Positions 1-8,739 of a stretch of DNA of 64,000 nt are shown here, in pieces. The DNA comes from Dawidia soli (GTDB lineage: Bacteria > Bacteroidota > Bacteroidia > Cytophagales > Cyclobacteriaceae). Location: the NCBI RefSeq assembly GCF_018598185.1, contig NZ_JAHESC010000033.1:1-64000 (forward strand). Reading direction: 5' to 3'. The notes below the pieces were generated by a model. That model had not been told where the DNA came from. It did not search any database and worked only from the letters and a program-made list of their open reading frames with translations. Positions within the stretch are counted from its first letter, which is position 1, and the number at the start of each line of letters is the position of its first letter. Position numbers and translations under genes: made by a program.

Positions 1-473
1 ACAACTGGTTGAGCTTTAGCGACGAGATGCACAACCAGGGCGTGGAATCGATCAATCACAGCATCAAGGTGTCCTGGGTCAATGCCGACGAAGACGTGGC
101 CCTGAGCCTGGGCATCGAGCAGGAAAAGCGTGTGCTGCGGCTGGAGCGCCTGCGGGGCACCGGCACCGGCCCGTTTGTATACTTCATCTCGTATTTCCAT
201 CCGCGCGTGGGCTTCACCGGCAAAGAAGACTTTTCCCGGCACCTGTACGAGATCATGGAGCAGGACTATCATACCATACCCTCCATCTCCCGGGAAAAGA
301 TCAGCGCCGTGTCGGCCAAAGCAGAGATCGCCAAAAAGCTCGGGCTGAAGAAGGGCGACGCCGTATTGTTCCGCAAGCGCATCGTATGTGATCCCGGCAA
401 CCGGCCGGTAGAATACAACCTGGGCTATTATCGCGGCGACAGCTTTACCTACGAAATCGACATCAGACGCTGA
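1..473 (+). CDS. GntR-family regulator, C-terminal UTRA effector domain (5' truncated)
   Basis: The reading frame is open to the window edge, so the start codon and the N-terminal winged-helix DNA-binding domain lie outside. What is visible is about 155 residues of a UTRA-type ligand-binding domain: LERLRGTGTGPFVYFISYFHP near the start, then a segment ending in RKRIVCDPGNRPVEYNLGYYRGD, the usual closing part of HutC/FarR-type GntR regulators. Proteins of this family bind a small metabolite and release or change DNA binding. The ligand cannot be told from the sequence. No downstream partner is obvious, because the next gene is about 345 bases away and unrelated. Confidence 0.8.
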   Translation, partial: NWLSFSDEMHNQGVESINHSIKVSWVNADEDVALSLGIEQEKRVLRLERLRGTGTGPFVYFISYFHPRVGFTGKEDFSRHLYEIMEQDYHTIPSISREKISAVSAKAEIAKKLGLKKGDAVLFRKRIVCDPGNRPVEYNLGYYRGDSFTYEIDIRR

Positions 474-593
474 TCCACTGCCAGGACCGGCACCCCGGGG
501 CTGCAAATTCCGCTCTGGTCATTTATTTGCAACAGCGTCGCAAATTTCATTTTACTATACTCACTATAAGCTTACATTAAGGTATCTATATGT

Positions 594-641
594 TTGCTAT
601 AAGGATGCTATAAGCATGGGTATAGCCTTGCTATAAGGATG
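594..641. repeat. Direct repeat TTGCTATAAGGATG in the 474-818 gap
   Basis: A 14-bp word occurs exactly at 594-607 and 628-641 (34 bp start to start), with a partial copy, GCTATAAGCATGG, at 607-619. They lie about 180 bp before the PepSY gene, in a gap of about 345 bases (474-818) with no convincing gene. A TAGATTTG box resembling the Bacteroidota -7 element sits at 760-767, without a clear -33 TTG. The repeats could be a regulator site, for example for an iron-responsive factor, but this is inference. Confidence 0.4.
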
Positions 642-818
642 GCCTCCTTGTCCATAACCTGTACTTCACTTCCACACTCGCTCTCGTGCTGCTTATCTAC
701 CCTGTAAAGGGTATACGTTTTAACCCCCCGGGGCGATAGGACAATAGGCTTTCCGCGCCTAGATTTGCGGTTATTAGTATTTAGATCACATCCAGATAGA
801 TCTACAAACCGCGGAATT

Positions 819-2051
819 ATGGCAGAAAAGAAGCTTTCGACACTATTCAAAAAAGTCATCGGCAAGCTTCACCTATGGTTGGGACTCGTTTCGGGCATCA
901 TCGTTTTTATCATTGCCATCACGGGGTGTCTCTATGCCTTCCAGGCGGAGATCCGCAACCTGACCGAGCCGCATCGGTTTGTAACGATCCAGAACAAACC
1001 TTATCTGCCGCCGTCGCAGCTGAAAGACATCGCTCTGGCGGCCCTGCCCGGCAAACACCTGCACGCCGTGTTGTATGGAAAACCCGGAAAGGCCGCGGAA
1101 GTGATCTTTTATCATCCGGACCCGGTAGATTATCATATCGCATACCTCAATCCGTATACGGGCGAGGTGCTGAAGCTCTCCAACGAAGAGGAGGGTTTCT
1201 TCCCGTTCATTCTGGACGGCCACTTTTACCTGTGGCTGCCCCACGAGATCGGTCAGCCCATCGTGGCATCGGCTACGCTGGTGTTTTTCTTCATGCTCAT
1301 CTCGGGCATCATCCTGTGGTGGCCGCGTAACAAGGCTGCCGCGAAGCAGCGGTTTACGATCAAGTGGAATGCCCGCTGGCGCCGGAAGAACTACGACCTG
1401 CACAACGTGCTGGGCTTCTATGTATCGTGGCTCGGGATCATTTTTGCTACCACCGGACTGGTATGGGGCTTCACCTGGTTTGCCGAAGGTCTGTATGCGG
1501 TAACGGGGGGGCAAAAATCCCTGATGTATACCGAGCCGGTGTCGGACACCACGTACGTGGCCTCGTTTGACGAGCCCGCCATCGACAAGATCTGGCGCCG
1601 TATGTCGGCCGAGTGTCCCGGCGCGGCCGTACTGGAAGTACACGTCCCCGAAACAGCGTCGTCGCCGATTGCCGTAGGGGTTAACCCGGACGACGGCACC
1701 TACTGGCAAAACGACAACATTTACTTCGACCAGTATTCCCTGAAGGAGCTTTCAGTAGACCACATCTACGGCCGGTTTAAAGATGCTGCTGCCGCCGACA
1801 AACTGATGCGGATGAACTATGACATTCACGTAGGCGCGGTGCTGGGCCTGGCCGGCAAAGTGTTGGCTTTCTGCGCCAGCCTGTTGTGCGCCAGCCTGCC
1901 CGTTACCGGGTTTTATATCTGGTGGGGTCGCCGCAAGAAGAAGGGCAGCGAGCTGGAAGACGAAACGAACACAGAGCTTGCACGCAAGCCCGTCGCGGTT
2001 AAACGCGTGGCACCGGTGATGCGCAGGCCTGTTGTCGCCGCCAATAAATAG
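819..2051 (+). CDS. PepSY-associated TM-helix protein (PiuB-like)
   Basis: A 410-residue inner-membrane protein of the PepSY_TM family. Four hydrophobic helices lie near residues 17-41, 147-168, 199-222 and 340-369, with two long periplasmic PepSY-type stretches between them. The helices are followed by WWPRNK- and WWGRRKK-type basic ends. Several membrane-proximal histidines (KLHLWLG, NYDLHNVLGFY, NYDIHVGAVLGL) fit the heme- or iron-linked electron transfer proposed for this family; PiuB relatives often lie near siderophore uptake genes. I chose the ATG at 819 because it opens MAEKKLSTLF just before the first helix; an in-frame extension to 765 adds nothing conserved. The C-terminus is basic and low-complexity. 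The exact function is uncertain. Confidence 0.85.
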   Translation: MAEKKLSTLFKKVIGKLHLWLGLVSGIIVFIIAITGCLYAFQAEIRNLTEPHRFVTIQNKPYLPPSQLKDIALAALPGKHLHAVLYGKPGKAAEVIFYHPDPVDYHIAYLNPYTGEVLKLSNEEEGFFPFILDGHFYLWLPHEIGQPIVASATLVFFFMLISGIILWWPRNKAAAKQRFTIKWNARWRRKNYDLHNVLGFYVSWLGIIFATTGLVWGFTWFAEGLYAVTGGQKSLMYTEPVSDTTYVASFDEPAIDKIWRRMSAECPGAAVLEVHVPETASSPIAVGVNPDDGTYWQNDNIYFDQYSLKELSVDHIYGRFKDAAAADKLMRMNYDIHVGAVLGLAGKVLAFCASLLCASLPVTGFYIWWGRRKKKGSELEDETNTELARKPVAVKRVAPVMRRPVVAANK

Positions 2052-2127
2052 CATTACTTCTCCTGTATCCTTTTCATTAGCCGGCCGTTACGCCGCACAC
2101 CTTTGCCGTGTATGTAGGGGAGACGAC

Positions 2128-2160
2128 AAAAAAAACGGCTGCTCGTTCAAGCAGCCGTCT
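2128..2160 (-). terminator. Intrinsic terminator of the aconitase gene
   Basis: A perfect 9-bp stem (ACGGCTGCT / AGCAGCCGT, loop of 6) is followed on the minus strand by a run of eight T. It begins 24 bases beyond the aconitase stop codon. Confidence 0.85.
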
Positions 2161-2183
2161 GTGTATTCGATCATAGGAGCGGA

Positions 2184-4898
2184 TTACCGTCTCTTCTTCG
2201 CTACTTTCTTCGCCGCTTTTTTCGGGGCGCTTTTCACAGCCTTTTTAGCGACTACTTTTTTCGGGGCTACTTTCTTGACCACTTTTTTAGGAGCGGCTTT
2301 TTTCGGGGCTACTTTCTTCACCACTTTTTTAGGAGCGGCTTTTTTCACCACCTTCTTAGCGACTGCCTTTACTGCCTTCTTCGGCGCAGCTTTTTTCGCT
2401 ACGGTCTTTACTACTTTCTTAGGAGCAGCTTTCTTCGCCACCGTTTTCACAGCTTTCTTCGAAGCAACCTTTTTGGCCGCTTTCTTGGGCGCTGCTTTGG
2501 TTACGCTCTTCACCACCTTCGCTACCGTCTTCACTGCTTTTGCTACACCTTTGGCCACTTTGGCGACAGCTTTAACAGCCTTTTTAGGAGCAGCTGCTTT
2601 CTTCGGCGCAGCAGCGGCCGGCTTCTTCGCTTCTTTGGCAAATTTTGCCGCCATCAGGTTCAGCGCCGAACCGGCTTTGAACCACTCGATCTGGTTGGCG
2701 TTGTAGGTGTGGTTCACCTGGATCGACTCTTCGGTGCCATCGTTGTGACGGATCACCAGCGTGAGCGGTACTTCCGGGGCAAACGACGTCAGGCCTACGA
2801 TGTCGAACGTGTCGTCTTCCTTGATCTTGTTGTAGTCTTCCTTGTTGGCAAAGGTAAGCGCGAGCATACCCTGCTTCTTCAGGTTGGTTTCGTGGATCCG
2901 GGCAAACGACTTCACCAGGATGGCGCGTACGCCCAGGTGGCGCGGCTCCATGGCGGCGTGCTCACGGGATGAACCCTCGCCATAGTTTTCGTCACCGACC
3001 ACGATCGAGCCAAGGCCTTGTGCCTTGTAGGCACGCTGCACGTTGGGTACTTCGTCGTATGAATCGGAGAGCGCATTCTTCACGCTGTTGATCTTCTCGT
3101 TGTAGAAGTTGGTGGCGCCGATCAGCAGGTTGTTTGAAATGTTGTCGAGGTGACCGCGGTATTTCAGCCACTTGCCGGCCATGGAGATATGGTCGGTCGT
3201 GCACTTGCCTTTTGCTTTGATCAGCAGGCGCAGGCCTTTCAGGTCGGAGCCTTCCCAGGGTTTGAACGGAGCCAGCAGTTGCAGGCGGTCAGATGATTCG
3301 CTCACTTTTACCACTACTTTGCTGCCATCTTTCGCCGGAGCGATAAAGCCCGGATCTTCAGCGTCAAAACCTTTCTTCGGCAGCTCGTCGCCGGTAGGAG
3401 GGTCGAGTTTTACTTGCTCGCCGCGCTCGTTGGTGAGGTAATCGGTAGCGGGGTTGAACGTCAGGTCGCCGGCAATGGCCAGCGCTGTTGTCAGCTCGGG
3501 CGATGCTACGAAGGCAAACGTGTTGGGGTTGCCGTCGTTCCGCGACTGGAAGTTCCGGTTGAACGAGTGAACGATGGTGTTCTTCTCTTTCTTTTCCGCA
3601 CCCACGCGGCTCCACATACCGATACACGGACCGCAGGCGTTGGCAAATACCTTGGCGCCGATCTGGTCGAAGGTGTCGATAAAGCCGTCGCGGTCGATGG
3701 TATAGCGCACTACTTCCGAACCCGGTGTGATGGTGAACTCCGCCTTGGTCTTCAGGCCTTTGTCAGCCACCTGGCGGGCCAGGCTGGCGGCGCGGGAAAT
3801 ATCTTCATACGAAGAGTTGGTGCAAGAACCGATCAGACCTACTTCCACTTTGGTAGGCCAGCCGTTCTTCGCAGCTTCTTCTTTGATCTTCGAAATAGGG
3901 GTAGCCAGGTCGGGCGTAAACGGACCGTTCAGGTGCGGCTCGAGCTCCGACAGGTTGATCTCCACTACCTGGTCGAAGTATTGCTCAGGGTTGGCATATA
4001 CTTCTGCATCGGCAGTGAGGTGCTCTTTTACTTTGTTGGCCAGCTTGGCAACTTCCGCACGGTTGGTAGAGATAAGGTAACGCTCCATCGACTCGTCGTA
4101 TCCGAAGGTAGAGGTAGTCGCGCCGATCTCGGCACCCATGTTACAAATGGTACCTTTACCGGTACAGCTCAGTGACTTGGCACCTTCGCCGAAATACTCG
4201 ACGATGGCCCCGGTACCGCCCTTTACGGTCAGGATACCGGCCACTTTCAAAATGACATCCTTGGCCGATGCCCAGCCGCTCAGTTTACCGGTCAGTTTTA
4301 TACCGATCAGCTTGGGGAATTTCAATTCCCACGCCATGCCCGACATAACGTCTACGGCATCCGCACCACCGACACCGATCGCCACCATGCCGAGGCCGCC
4401 GGCGTTTACGGTGTGAGAATCGGTACCGATCATCATACCGCCCGGGAAGGCGTAGTTCTCGAGTACCACCTGGTGAATGATGCCCGCCCCCGGCCGCCAA
4501 AAGCCGATGCCATATTTATTGGAAACAGAAGAAAGGAAATTGAATACTTCCGAGCTTTCGTTGTTTGCATTGGTAAGGTCTTCTGCCGCGCCTGTTTTCG
4601 CGACGATTAGGTGATCACAGTGTACCGTTGAAGGAACCGCTACCTTCGGCCGGCCGGCAGACATAAACTGCAGCAACGCCATCTGGGCGGTGGCATCCTG
4701 CATGGCTACGCGGTCTGGCGCAAAGTCTACGTACGACTTGCCCCGTCCAAAATTTTCCAGCTTTTGTTCTTCGTGGAGGTGGGAGTAAAGTATTTTTTCG
4801 GAGAGGGTGAGCGGGCGGTTTACAACTTTTCGAGCCTTGGCGATGCGGGAAGGCATCTTGTCGTACAAGGCTTTGATCATGTCTAAATCGAATACCAT
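2184..4898 (-). CDS. acn: Aconitate hydratase with a histone-H1-like Lys/Ala/Pro tail
   Basis: The enzyme interconverts citrate and isocitrate in the TCA cycle. The mitochondrial-type aconitase body occupies about residues 1-755. It shows the three cysteines of the [4Fe-4S] cluster ([10 protein letters not shown], and the CxxC in [10 protein letters not shown]), the substrate-binding [11 protein letters not shown] and the swivel-domain [12 protein letters not shown]. Family members normally end near here. This protein continues for about 149 residues (756-904) made almost only of K, A, V and P in units such as [16 protein letters not shown], ending in KKVAKKRR. The tail is in frame, with no stop or frameshift, before a clean terminator. 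It resembles bacterial H1/Hc1-type nucleic-acid-binding tails, so DNA or RNA binding by the enzyme is possible (inference). A two-gene arrangement is excluded by the continuous frame and the absence of an internal start. Confidence 0.95.
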   Translation of the reverse strand: MVFDLDMIKALYDKMPSRIAKARKVVNRPLTLSEKILYSHLHEEQKLENFGRGKSYVDFAPDRVAMQDATAQMALLQFMSAGRPKVAVPSTVHCDHLIVAKTGAAEDLTNANNESSEVFNFLSSVSNKYGIGFWRPGAGIIHQVVLENYAFPGGMMIGTDSHTVNAGGLGMVAIGVGGADAVDVMSGMAWELKFPKLIGIKLTGKLSGWASAKDVILKVAGILTVKGGTGAIVEYFGEGAKSLSCTGKGTICNMGAEIGATTSTFGYDESMERYLISTNRAEVAKLANKVKEHLTADAEVYANPEQYFDQVVEINLSELEPHLNGPFTPDLATPISKIKEEAAKNGWPTKVEVGLIGSCTNSSYEDISRAASLARQVADKGLKTKAEFTITPGSEVVRYTIDRDGFIDTFDQIGAKVFANACGPCIGMWSRVGAEKKEKNTIVHSFNRNFQSRNDGNPNTFAFVASPELTTALAIAGDLTFNPATDYLTNERGEQVKLDPPTGDELPKKGFDAEDPGFIAPAKDGSKVVVKVSESSDRLQLLAPFKPWEGSDLKGLRLLIKAKGKCTTDHISMAGKWLKYRGHLDNISNNLLIGATNFYNEKINSVKNALSDSYDEVPNVQRAYKAQGLGSIVVGDENYGEGSSREHAAMEPRHLGVRAILVKSFARIHETNLKKQGMLALTFANKEDYNKIKEDDTFDIVGLTSFAPEVPLTLVIRHNDGTEESIQVNHTYNANQIEWFKAGSALNLMAAKFAKEAKKPAAAAPKKAAAPKKAVKAVAKVAKGVAKAVKTVAKVVKSVTKAAPKKAAKKVASKKAVKTVAKKAAPKKVVKTVAKKAAPKKAVKAVAKKVVKKAAPKKVVKKVAPKKAAPKKVVKKVAPKKVVAKKAVKSAPKKAAKKVAKKRR
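2256..2339 (-). repeat. 42-bp tandem duplication in the aconitase tail
   Basis: Bases 2256-2297 and 2298-2339 are the same 42-bp unit with one mismatch (G/C at the centre). Each unit encodes 14 residues of the [14 protein letters not shown] type. The near identity points to recent unequal crossing-over or slippage, so tail length may vary between strains. Confidence 0.8.
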
Positions 4899-4923
4899 AT
4901 TGTTAAAAGGTTAAAAAGAGACG

Positions 4924-5442
4924 CTAAAGTAGTAATATTTTCTTATCAGAGGGGGTGTCAGAGTCCGACGCACGCGTTTGCGGATGTGTTTTACCGCTTC
5001 GCACCTTCTCTAACAACATATTCAGCTGACGGGTTTCGTCTTCGGTCAGGGCGTTCAGCAGGTTTTCGATCGCGATGACCTCGTCCTGCATCCGCGTCAG
5101 CGCATCGAGTCCTTCCTGCGTGATCGTCACTTCTACGCTGCGCTTGTCCGTTGCACAGTATACACGTGTCAGATATCCCTTTAGCCGGAGGCGTTCAACG
5201 ATACGGGAAGTGTCGGGCATCTTGTCGATCATCCGGTCTTTGATGAGATTGATCGACGCATGCCCCGGGTGCTGGCCACGCAGGATACGCAGCACGTTGT
5301 ACTGCTGCCGCGTGATGTCATGTTTCTTAAACACGCCATTCATGCCATCCAACAGGTAGTTGTGCGTGTACATCAAATTAAGAACAGCCTTGTGATATTC
5401 GCTTCGGAAGTCCTTTTGATGGATGTCTTGTTCAAGGGACAT
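4924..5442 (-). CDS. MarR-family transcriptional regulator
   Basis: A winged-helix regulator of about 172 residues. The MarR core is clear: a dimerisation helix, then KHDITRQQYNVLRILRGQHPG, INLIKDRMIDKMPDTSRIVERL as recognition helix, and the wing segment GYLTRVYCATDKRSVEVTITQEG. I placed the start at the ATG opening MSLEQDIHQKDF; an upstream in-frame ATG at 5484 would add 14 residues (MANLAPQTRSAIWL) that do not look conserved. It lies alone between the divergently arranged aconitase leader and the folE/queD pair. Its target is not evident; MarR proteins often control neighbouring efflux or stress genes, and none is adjacent. Confidence 0.88.
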   Translation of the reverse strand: MSLEQDIHQKDFRSEYHKAVLNLMYTHNYLLDGMNGVFKKHDITRQQYNVLRILRGQHPGHASINLIKDRMIDKMPDTSRIVERLRLKGYLTRVYCATDKRSVEVTITQEGLDALTRMQDEVIAIENLLNALTEDETRQLNMLLEKVRSGKTHPQTRASDSDTPSDKKILLL

Positions 5443-5528
5443 AAGCCAAATAGCCGATCTGGTTTGCGGTGCCAAATTAGCCATTTATTTATTATCACGT
5501 GCATGTTACCCAAATAATAGGGATGCTA

Positions 5529-6221
5529 TCACTTGCTGTTGATGTAATTTAGAAACTCTCTTTTTATGTTCTCGTCGTTGAACTTACCGGAAAAATAAGC
5601 CGTACCGGTCTTGCTATTGGTGTCGCCCACGCCCCGGGAGGCCACACACATGTGGTTGGCGTCGATCACCACGCCCACGTCCTGCGTGTGCAGTACGCGC
5701 TCGATCTCCTTGCCGATCTGCACCGTCAGACGCTCCTGCACCTGCGGCCGCTTGGAAAAGTATTGTACTATGCGGTTGATCTTCGAGAGGCCGATCACCT
5801 TGCCATGTGAAAAATACGCCACATGGGCCTTGCCGTAGATGGGCACAAAGTGATGCTCGCAGTGCGAGTAGAATGTAATATCCTTTTCGACCAGCATCTG
5901 GTCGTAGTTATACTTGTTATCGAAGAGCCGGGCATGTGGCCGGTTCTTGGGGTTGAGGCCCGCAAACACTTCCTTGACGTACATCTTGGCCACGCGGCGG
6001 GGTGTGCCCTGCAGACTGTCGTCGTTCAGGTCGAGGCCGAGGATGTTCATGATCTCGCGGAAGTGCCCCTCGATGCGCGTGATCTTCTCTTCGTCGTCCA
6101 GGTCGAAGGCGTCGGCCCGCATCGGCGTTTCGAAGGATGAAGAGGCCACGTGGTCGTCGCCAAATTCGTCGTCGTTGAGCTTATTCGGCTGGGAATTCGA
6201 CGAAGTTTCGTTCGGTCTCAT
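5529..6221 (-). CDS. folE: GTP cyclohydrolase I
   Basis: This enzyme converts GTP to 7,8-dihydroneopterin triphosphate, the first step towards folate and pterins and the source of the QueD substrate. The family core is intact: zinc and catalytic residues in FYSHCEHHFVPIYGKAHVAY, then GLSKINRIVQYFSKRPQVQERLT and a final DANHMCVASRGV with the zinc-binding cysteine. The 230-residue length is usual. About 45 N-terminal residues are acidic and variable. Its start overlaps the 3' end of the upstream queD-like gene by 41 bases on the same strand, so the two are almost certainly co-transcribed and perhaps translationally coupled. Confidence 0.96.
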   Translation of the reverse strand: MRPNETSSNSQPNKLNDDEFGDDHVASSSFETPMRADAFDLDDEEKITRIEGHFREIMNILGLDLNDDSLQGTPRRVAKMYVKEVFAGLNPKNRPHARLFDNKYNYDQMLVEKDITFYSHCEHHFVPIYGKAHVAYFSHGKVIGLSKINRIVQYFSKRPQVQERLTVQIGKEIERVLHTQDVGVVIDANHMCVASRGVGDTNSKTGTAYFSGKFNDENIKREFLNYINSK

Positions 6222-6591
6222 ACAGGGTAATTTTCAGGTCAAATTTAGGATCTATCAGGGCACGCAGGATCTTCCAGATAACGAGGGCAATGTTCTCAGC
6301 GGTGGGATTGATGCCCGTAAACTCGGCTACGTCCAGGTTCAGGTTGCGGTGGTCAAACTTGCGCAGGACATGTTGCTGGATCAGGTCGCTCAGCGCTTTG
6401 AGGTCGTATACATACCCGGTCTCGGGGTCGGGCTCGCCGACAAGGCTCACGATCAGCTCGTAATTATGACCATGATAGTTCGGGTTGTTGCATTTGCCGA
6501 AGACCCGTTGATTTTGCTCGTCGGACCAGGCCTCGTTGAAAAGACGGTGTGCTGCGTTAAAGTGCTCCTTGCGCGATACCTTTATCTTCAT
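6181..6591 (-). CDS. queD: 6-carboxytetrahydropterin / 6-pyruvoyl-tetrahydropterin synthase family (QueD/PTPS)
   Basis: A 136-residue T-fold enzyme acting on dihydroneopterin triphosphate. Zinc-binding histidines are seen in EHFNAAHRL and in NYHGHNYEL, followed by KFDHRNLNLDV, NPTAENIALVIW and a terminal YETERNFVEF containing the substrate-anchoring glutamate. The cysteine in FGKCNNPNYHGHNY is at the catalytic position. Together with the overlapping folE this makes a two-step route from GTP towards queuosine precursors (QueD) or a biopterin-like cofactor (PTPS); sequence alone does not separate these. A TACCTTTA box about 10 bases before the start resembles a -7 element. Confidence 0.9.
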   Translation of the reverse strand: MKIKVSRKEHFNAAHRLFNEAWSDEQNQRVFGKCNNPNYHGHNYELIVSLVGEPDPETGYVYDLKALSDLIQQHVLRKFDHRNLNLDVAEFTGINPTAENIALVIWKILRALIDPKFDLKITLYETERNFVEFPAE

Positions 6592-6750
6592 GCGTAAAGG
6601 TAAACAGGATTCCCGAAGAATGGTTCAATCGGGTGTGTAAAACCTGCCCCATCGCACGGGCTACGCGCTTCGTACGCTTTGGAGTATACGTCTTCGCCTG
6701 GTAACAAGTCAGGCACGTAAAGGATCAGCTCCCCACGGAGCGATCACTTG

Positions 6751-6963
6751 TTAGGGCTGTGATGAAAGGGGAGCGACAACAGATTGCTGGGTACGGGGAT
6801 GAACTATTTGGGTAGGATTGATGGTTTGCCCAAATACAGCCTGGCCACAAATTGCCAGTAAACTGAGCAATAGTGCCAAAAGAACACGATATTTCGAATT
6901 CAAGACGCGTGGGGTTAGGGTTCGTAACTGGCAGTGAATATAATAATTGAAGTATCTATTCAC
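6751..6963 (-). CDS. Possible small exported protein
   Basis: A 70-residue frame with no family I recognise. Residues 25-46 form a good signal peptide (KYRVLLALLLSLLAICGQAVFGQ), leaving a mature part of only about 24 residues rich in P, Q and T. If translation starts later, at a non-ATG codon near the signal peptide, the leader would be normal in length. A hairpin (GCTCC / GGAGC) sits just past its stop, at about 6726-6746. It lies in an otherwise empty 6592-7027 gap. It could be a remnant of a larger secreted protein or a chance frame. Confidence 0.3.
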   Translation of the reverse strand: MNRYFNYYIHCQLRTLTPRVLNSKYRVLLALLLSLLAICGQAVFGQTINPTQIVHPRTQQSVVAPLSSQP

Positions 6964-7027
6964 TACTATTCAGTTGATGAATTGATTGTTAAATAGTTAA
7001 ATGGATTATTTGAACGGGTAGATTGCC

Positions 7028-7684
7028 ATGAACTTTGAGGAGATAAAGACCAAGATCGGGGCGTATCAGGCAGACGGAAAGAAGTTGTTCACCACATCAT
7101 CGTTCCAGTCGCATAGCCTCGTGTTGCTGCACATCCTGAGCCGGATTGACAAAAGCATACCGGTTTATTTTATTAACACCGGCTTCCATTTTCCCGAAAC
7201 GGTGTCGTTTCGCGACTATATTGGCGAGCAGTTCGGGCTCAACATCGTCGACCTGAAGTCGGACGTGCCCAAGTTCATGCAGCGCGACCCCGAAGGGCGC
7301 CTGCTCTTTACCTCCGACCCCGACCATTGCTGCTACCTCAACAAGACTCAGCCCACGGATGCCATCCTCATGTCCCACGATGTCTGGATCAACGGTGTGC
7401 GCGCCGACCAAAGCGCGGTGCGCGCCGCGATGAAGGTAGAGCAGCCGGCCAAGCACGGCTGTATCCGGTTTCATCCCATGCTGGACTGGAACGCCAAGAT
7501 GATCTGGCAGTATCAGAAGGAATATCAGCTGCCCAAGCACCCCCTGGAAGAAAAAGGATACGTCAGCATCGGGTGTGAGCCTTGTACCCGTAAATTAGAT
7601 CCTGAAATGCAGGAACGCGAAGCGCGTTGGTTCGGCATGAACAAAGTAGAATGCGGCCTGCACACAGACCTGATCAGCAAATAA
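7028..7684 (+). CDS. cysH: Assimilatory APS/PAPS reductase with Fe-S cluster
   Basis: This protein reduces adenylyl sulfate (or PAPS) to sulfite using thioredoxin. The N-terminus has the PP-loop-like TTSSFQSHS and YFINTGFHFPET. Cysteines C101-C102 (HCCYLNK) and C183-x2-C186 (GCEPCTR) form the CC-x80-CxxC set that binds a [4Fe-4S] cluster in APS-reducing enzymes. The redox-active cysteine is C209 in the ECGLH motif near the end. The cluster favours APS as substrate. The 218-residue length is slightly short but complete. No ATP sulfurylase or sulfite reductase lies in the window. The epimerase gene follows after 28 bases. Confidence 0.93.
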   Translation: MNFEEIKTKIGAYQADGKKLFTTSSFQSHSLVLLHILSRIDKSIPVYFINTGFHFPETVSFRDYIGEQFGLNIVDLKSDVPKFMQRDPEGRLLFTSDPDHCCYLNKTQPTDAILMSHDVWINGVRADQSAVRAAMKVEQPAKHGCIRFHPMLDWNAKMIWQYQKEYQLPKHPLEEKGYVSIGCEPCTRKLDPEMQEREARWFGMNKVECGLHTDLISK

Positions 7685-7712
7685 CCAACCACCACACACA
7701 GTATCTAGCCTA

Positions 7713-8639
7713 ATGAAAGTATTAATTACCGGCGGCGCCGGGTATATCGGCACGGAGTTGATCAGTGCCCTGATAGCCAAGCCTGAAATAGAAAGCGTTA
7801 TTGTTTACGACAACCTGAGCAGACCCAACTATAATGTGTTCCTGGGCCTGCGGTTGCAGAATCACAGCAAGGTATCGTTTGTTAAAGGCGAGCTGCTCGA
7901 CTCGCGCGGCCTGCGCAAAGTGTTGAAAGGTGTGGATGTGGTCTACCACCTGGCCGCTAAGGTTACCACGCCGCTGGCCAATACCGATGCCCACGTGTAC
8001 GAGCAGGTGAACCATTGGGGCACTGCCGAGCTGGTATACGCCGTAGAAGAGAGCGCTACCGTCAAGCGTTTTATTTACACCAGCAGTACCGGCGTCTATG
8101 GCCCGTCCACCGGCCAACCGGTCGATGAGACCGCTGCCACGGCCCCGCAGTCATTATATGCGATCTCCAAGCTTCGCGGTGAAGAGCACGTGCGCCGGCT
8201 GGCATCGCGCATGGACACTTACATCATGCGCTGCGGCAATGTATATGGCTACAGCAAAAGCATGCGGTTCGACTCCGTTATCAATAAATTTGTATTTGAA
8301 GCCAATTTCGACGGACGTGTCACGGTGCAGGGCGACGGTAAGCAGTCGCGTACCTTTATACACATCGACAAGGTGGCGCACGCCCTTGCCAACCTGGCAT
8401 CGACAACGTTCGCCAGCGGCACGTATAACCTGGTAGACCGCACCTTGCGGGTGTTTGACATTGTCGACATGCTGAAGGAATTGGTGCCTCCGCTGGAGTT
8501 TATCTTCATCAACCAGCACCTGCGGTTGCATGAGCTGAACATCCGGACGAACGCCGAGGTCAATGCGGCCCTGGGCATCGGTGAAGAAAGACTTCTGAAA
8601 GCCGAGCTGGAAGAGTTTCTGGCGAAATTCAGCTTTTAA
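7713..8639 (+). CDS. NAD-dependent epimerase/dehydratase
   Basis: An extended short-chain dehydrogenase of 308 residues. It has the Rossmann GGAGYIG at residues 7-13, VYHLAAKV, and the catalytic Y149-x3-K153 pair (YAISK) after the TSSTGVYG segment. This is typical of enzymes acting on nucleotide-sugars. The downstream part, CGNVYG...FIHIDKVAHAL, matches the sugar-binding region. The exact sugar cannot be assigned. It follows cysH at 28 bases and may share its transcript, though no pathway links them. Confidence 0.88.
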   Translation: MKVLITGGAGYIGTELISALIAKPEIESVIVYDNLSRPNYNVFLGLRLQNHSKVSFVKGELLDSRGLRKVLKGVDVVYHLAAKVTTPLANTDAHVYEQVNHWGTAELVYAVEESATVKRFIYTSSTGVYGPSTGQPVDETAATAPQSLYAISKLRGEEHVRRLASRMDTYIMRCGNVYGYSKSMRFDSVINKFVFEANFDGRVTVQGDGKQSRTFIHIDKVAHALANLASTTFASGTYNLVDRTLRVFDIVDMLKELVPPLEFIFINQHLRLHELNIRTNAEVNAALGIGEERLLKAELEEFLAKFSF

Positions 8640-8677
8640 ATTCAACACAATTTTCATATCTAAGGTACCGGATTGGT

Positions 8678-8709
8678 CCCTCTATGGTTGTTTTTAGCCG
8701 TAGAGAGGG
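8678..8709 (+). other. Hairpin between the epimerase and antiporter genes
   Basis: CCCT-CTATGG pairs with CCGTAG-AGAGGG around a 9-10 base loop rich in T. It has no T-run after it on either strand, so it may be an mRNA stability or leader element of the antiporter gene (30 bases upstream of its ATG) rather than a terminator. Confidence 0.35.
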
Positions 8710-8739
8710 GCATCCGGTAAAGAAAACGTATTCCATAGC

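Noticed and set aside
608-865. 85-residue minus-strand frame in the 474-818 gap
   Set aside because: No signal peptide or domain; it overlaps the start of the PepSY gene and the direct repeats.
2032-2706. 224-residue hydrophobic plus-strand frame rich in F, T and A
   Set aside because: It is the antisense reading of the aconitase Lys/Ala tail (AAG/GCC codons become CTT/GGC).
3414-4175. 253-residue plus-strand frame
   Set aside because: Antisense to the conserved aconitase core.
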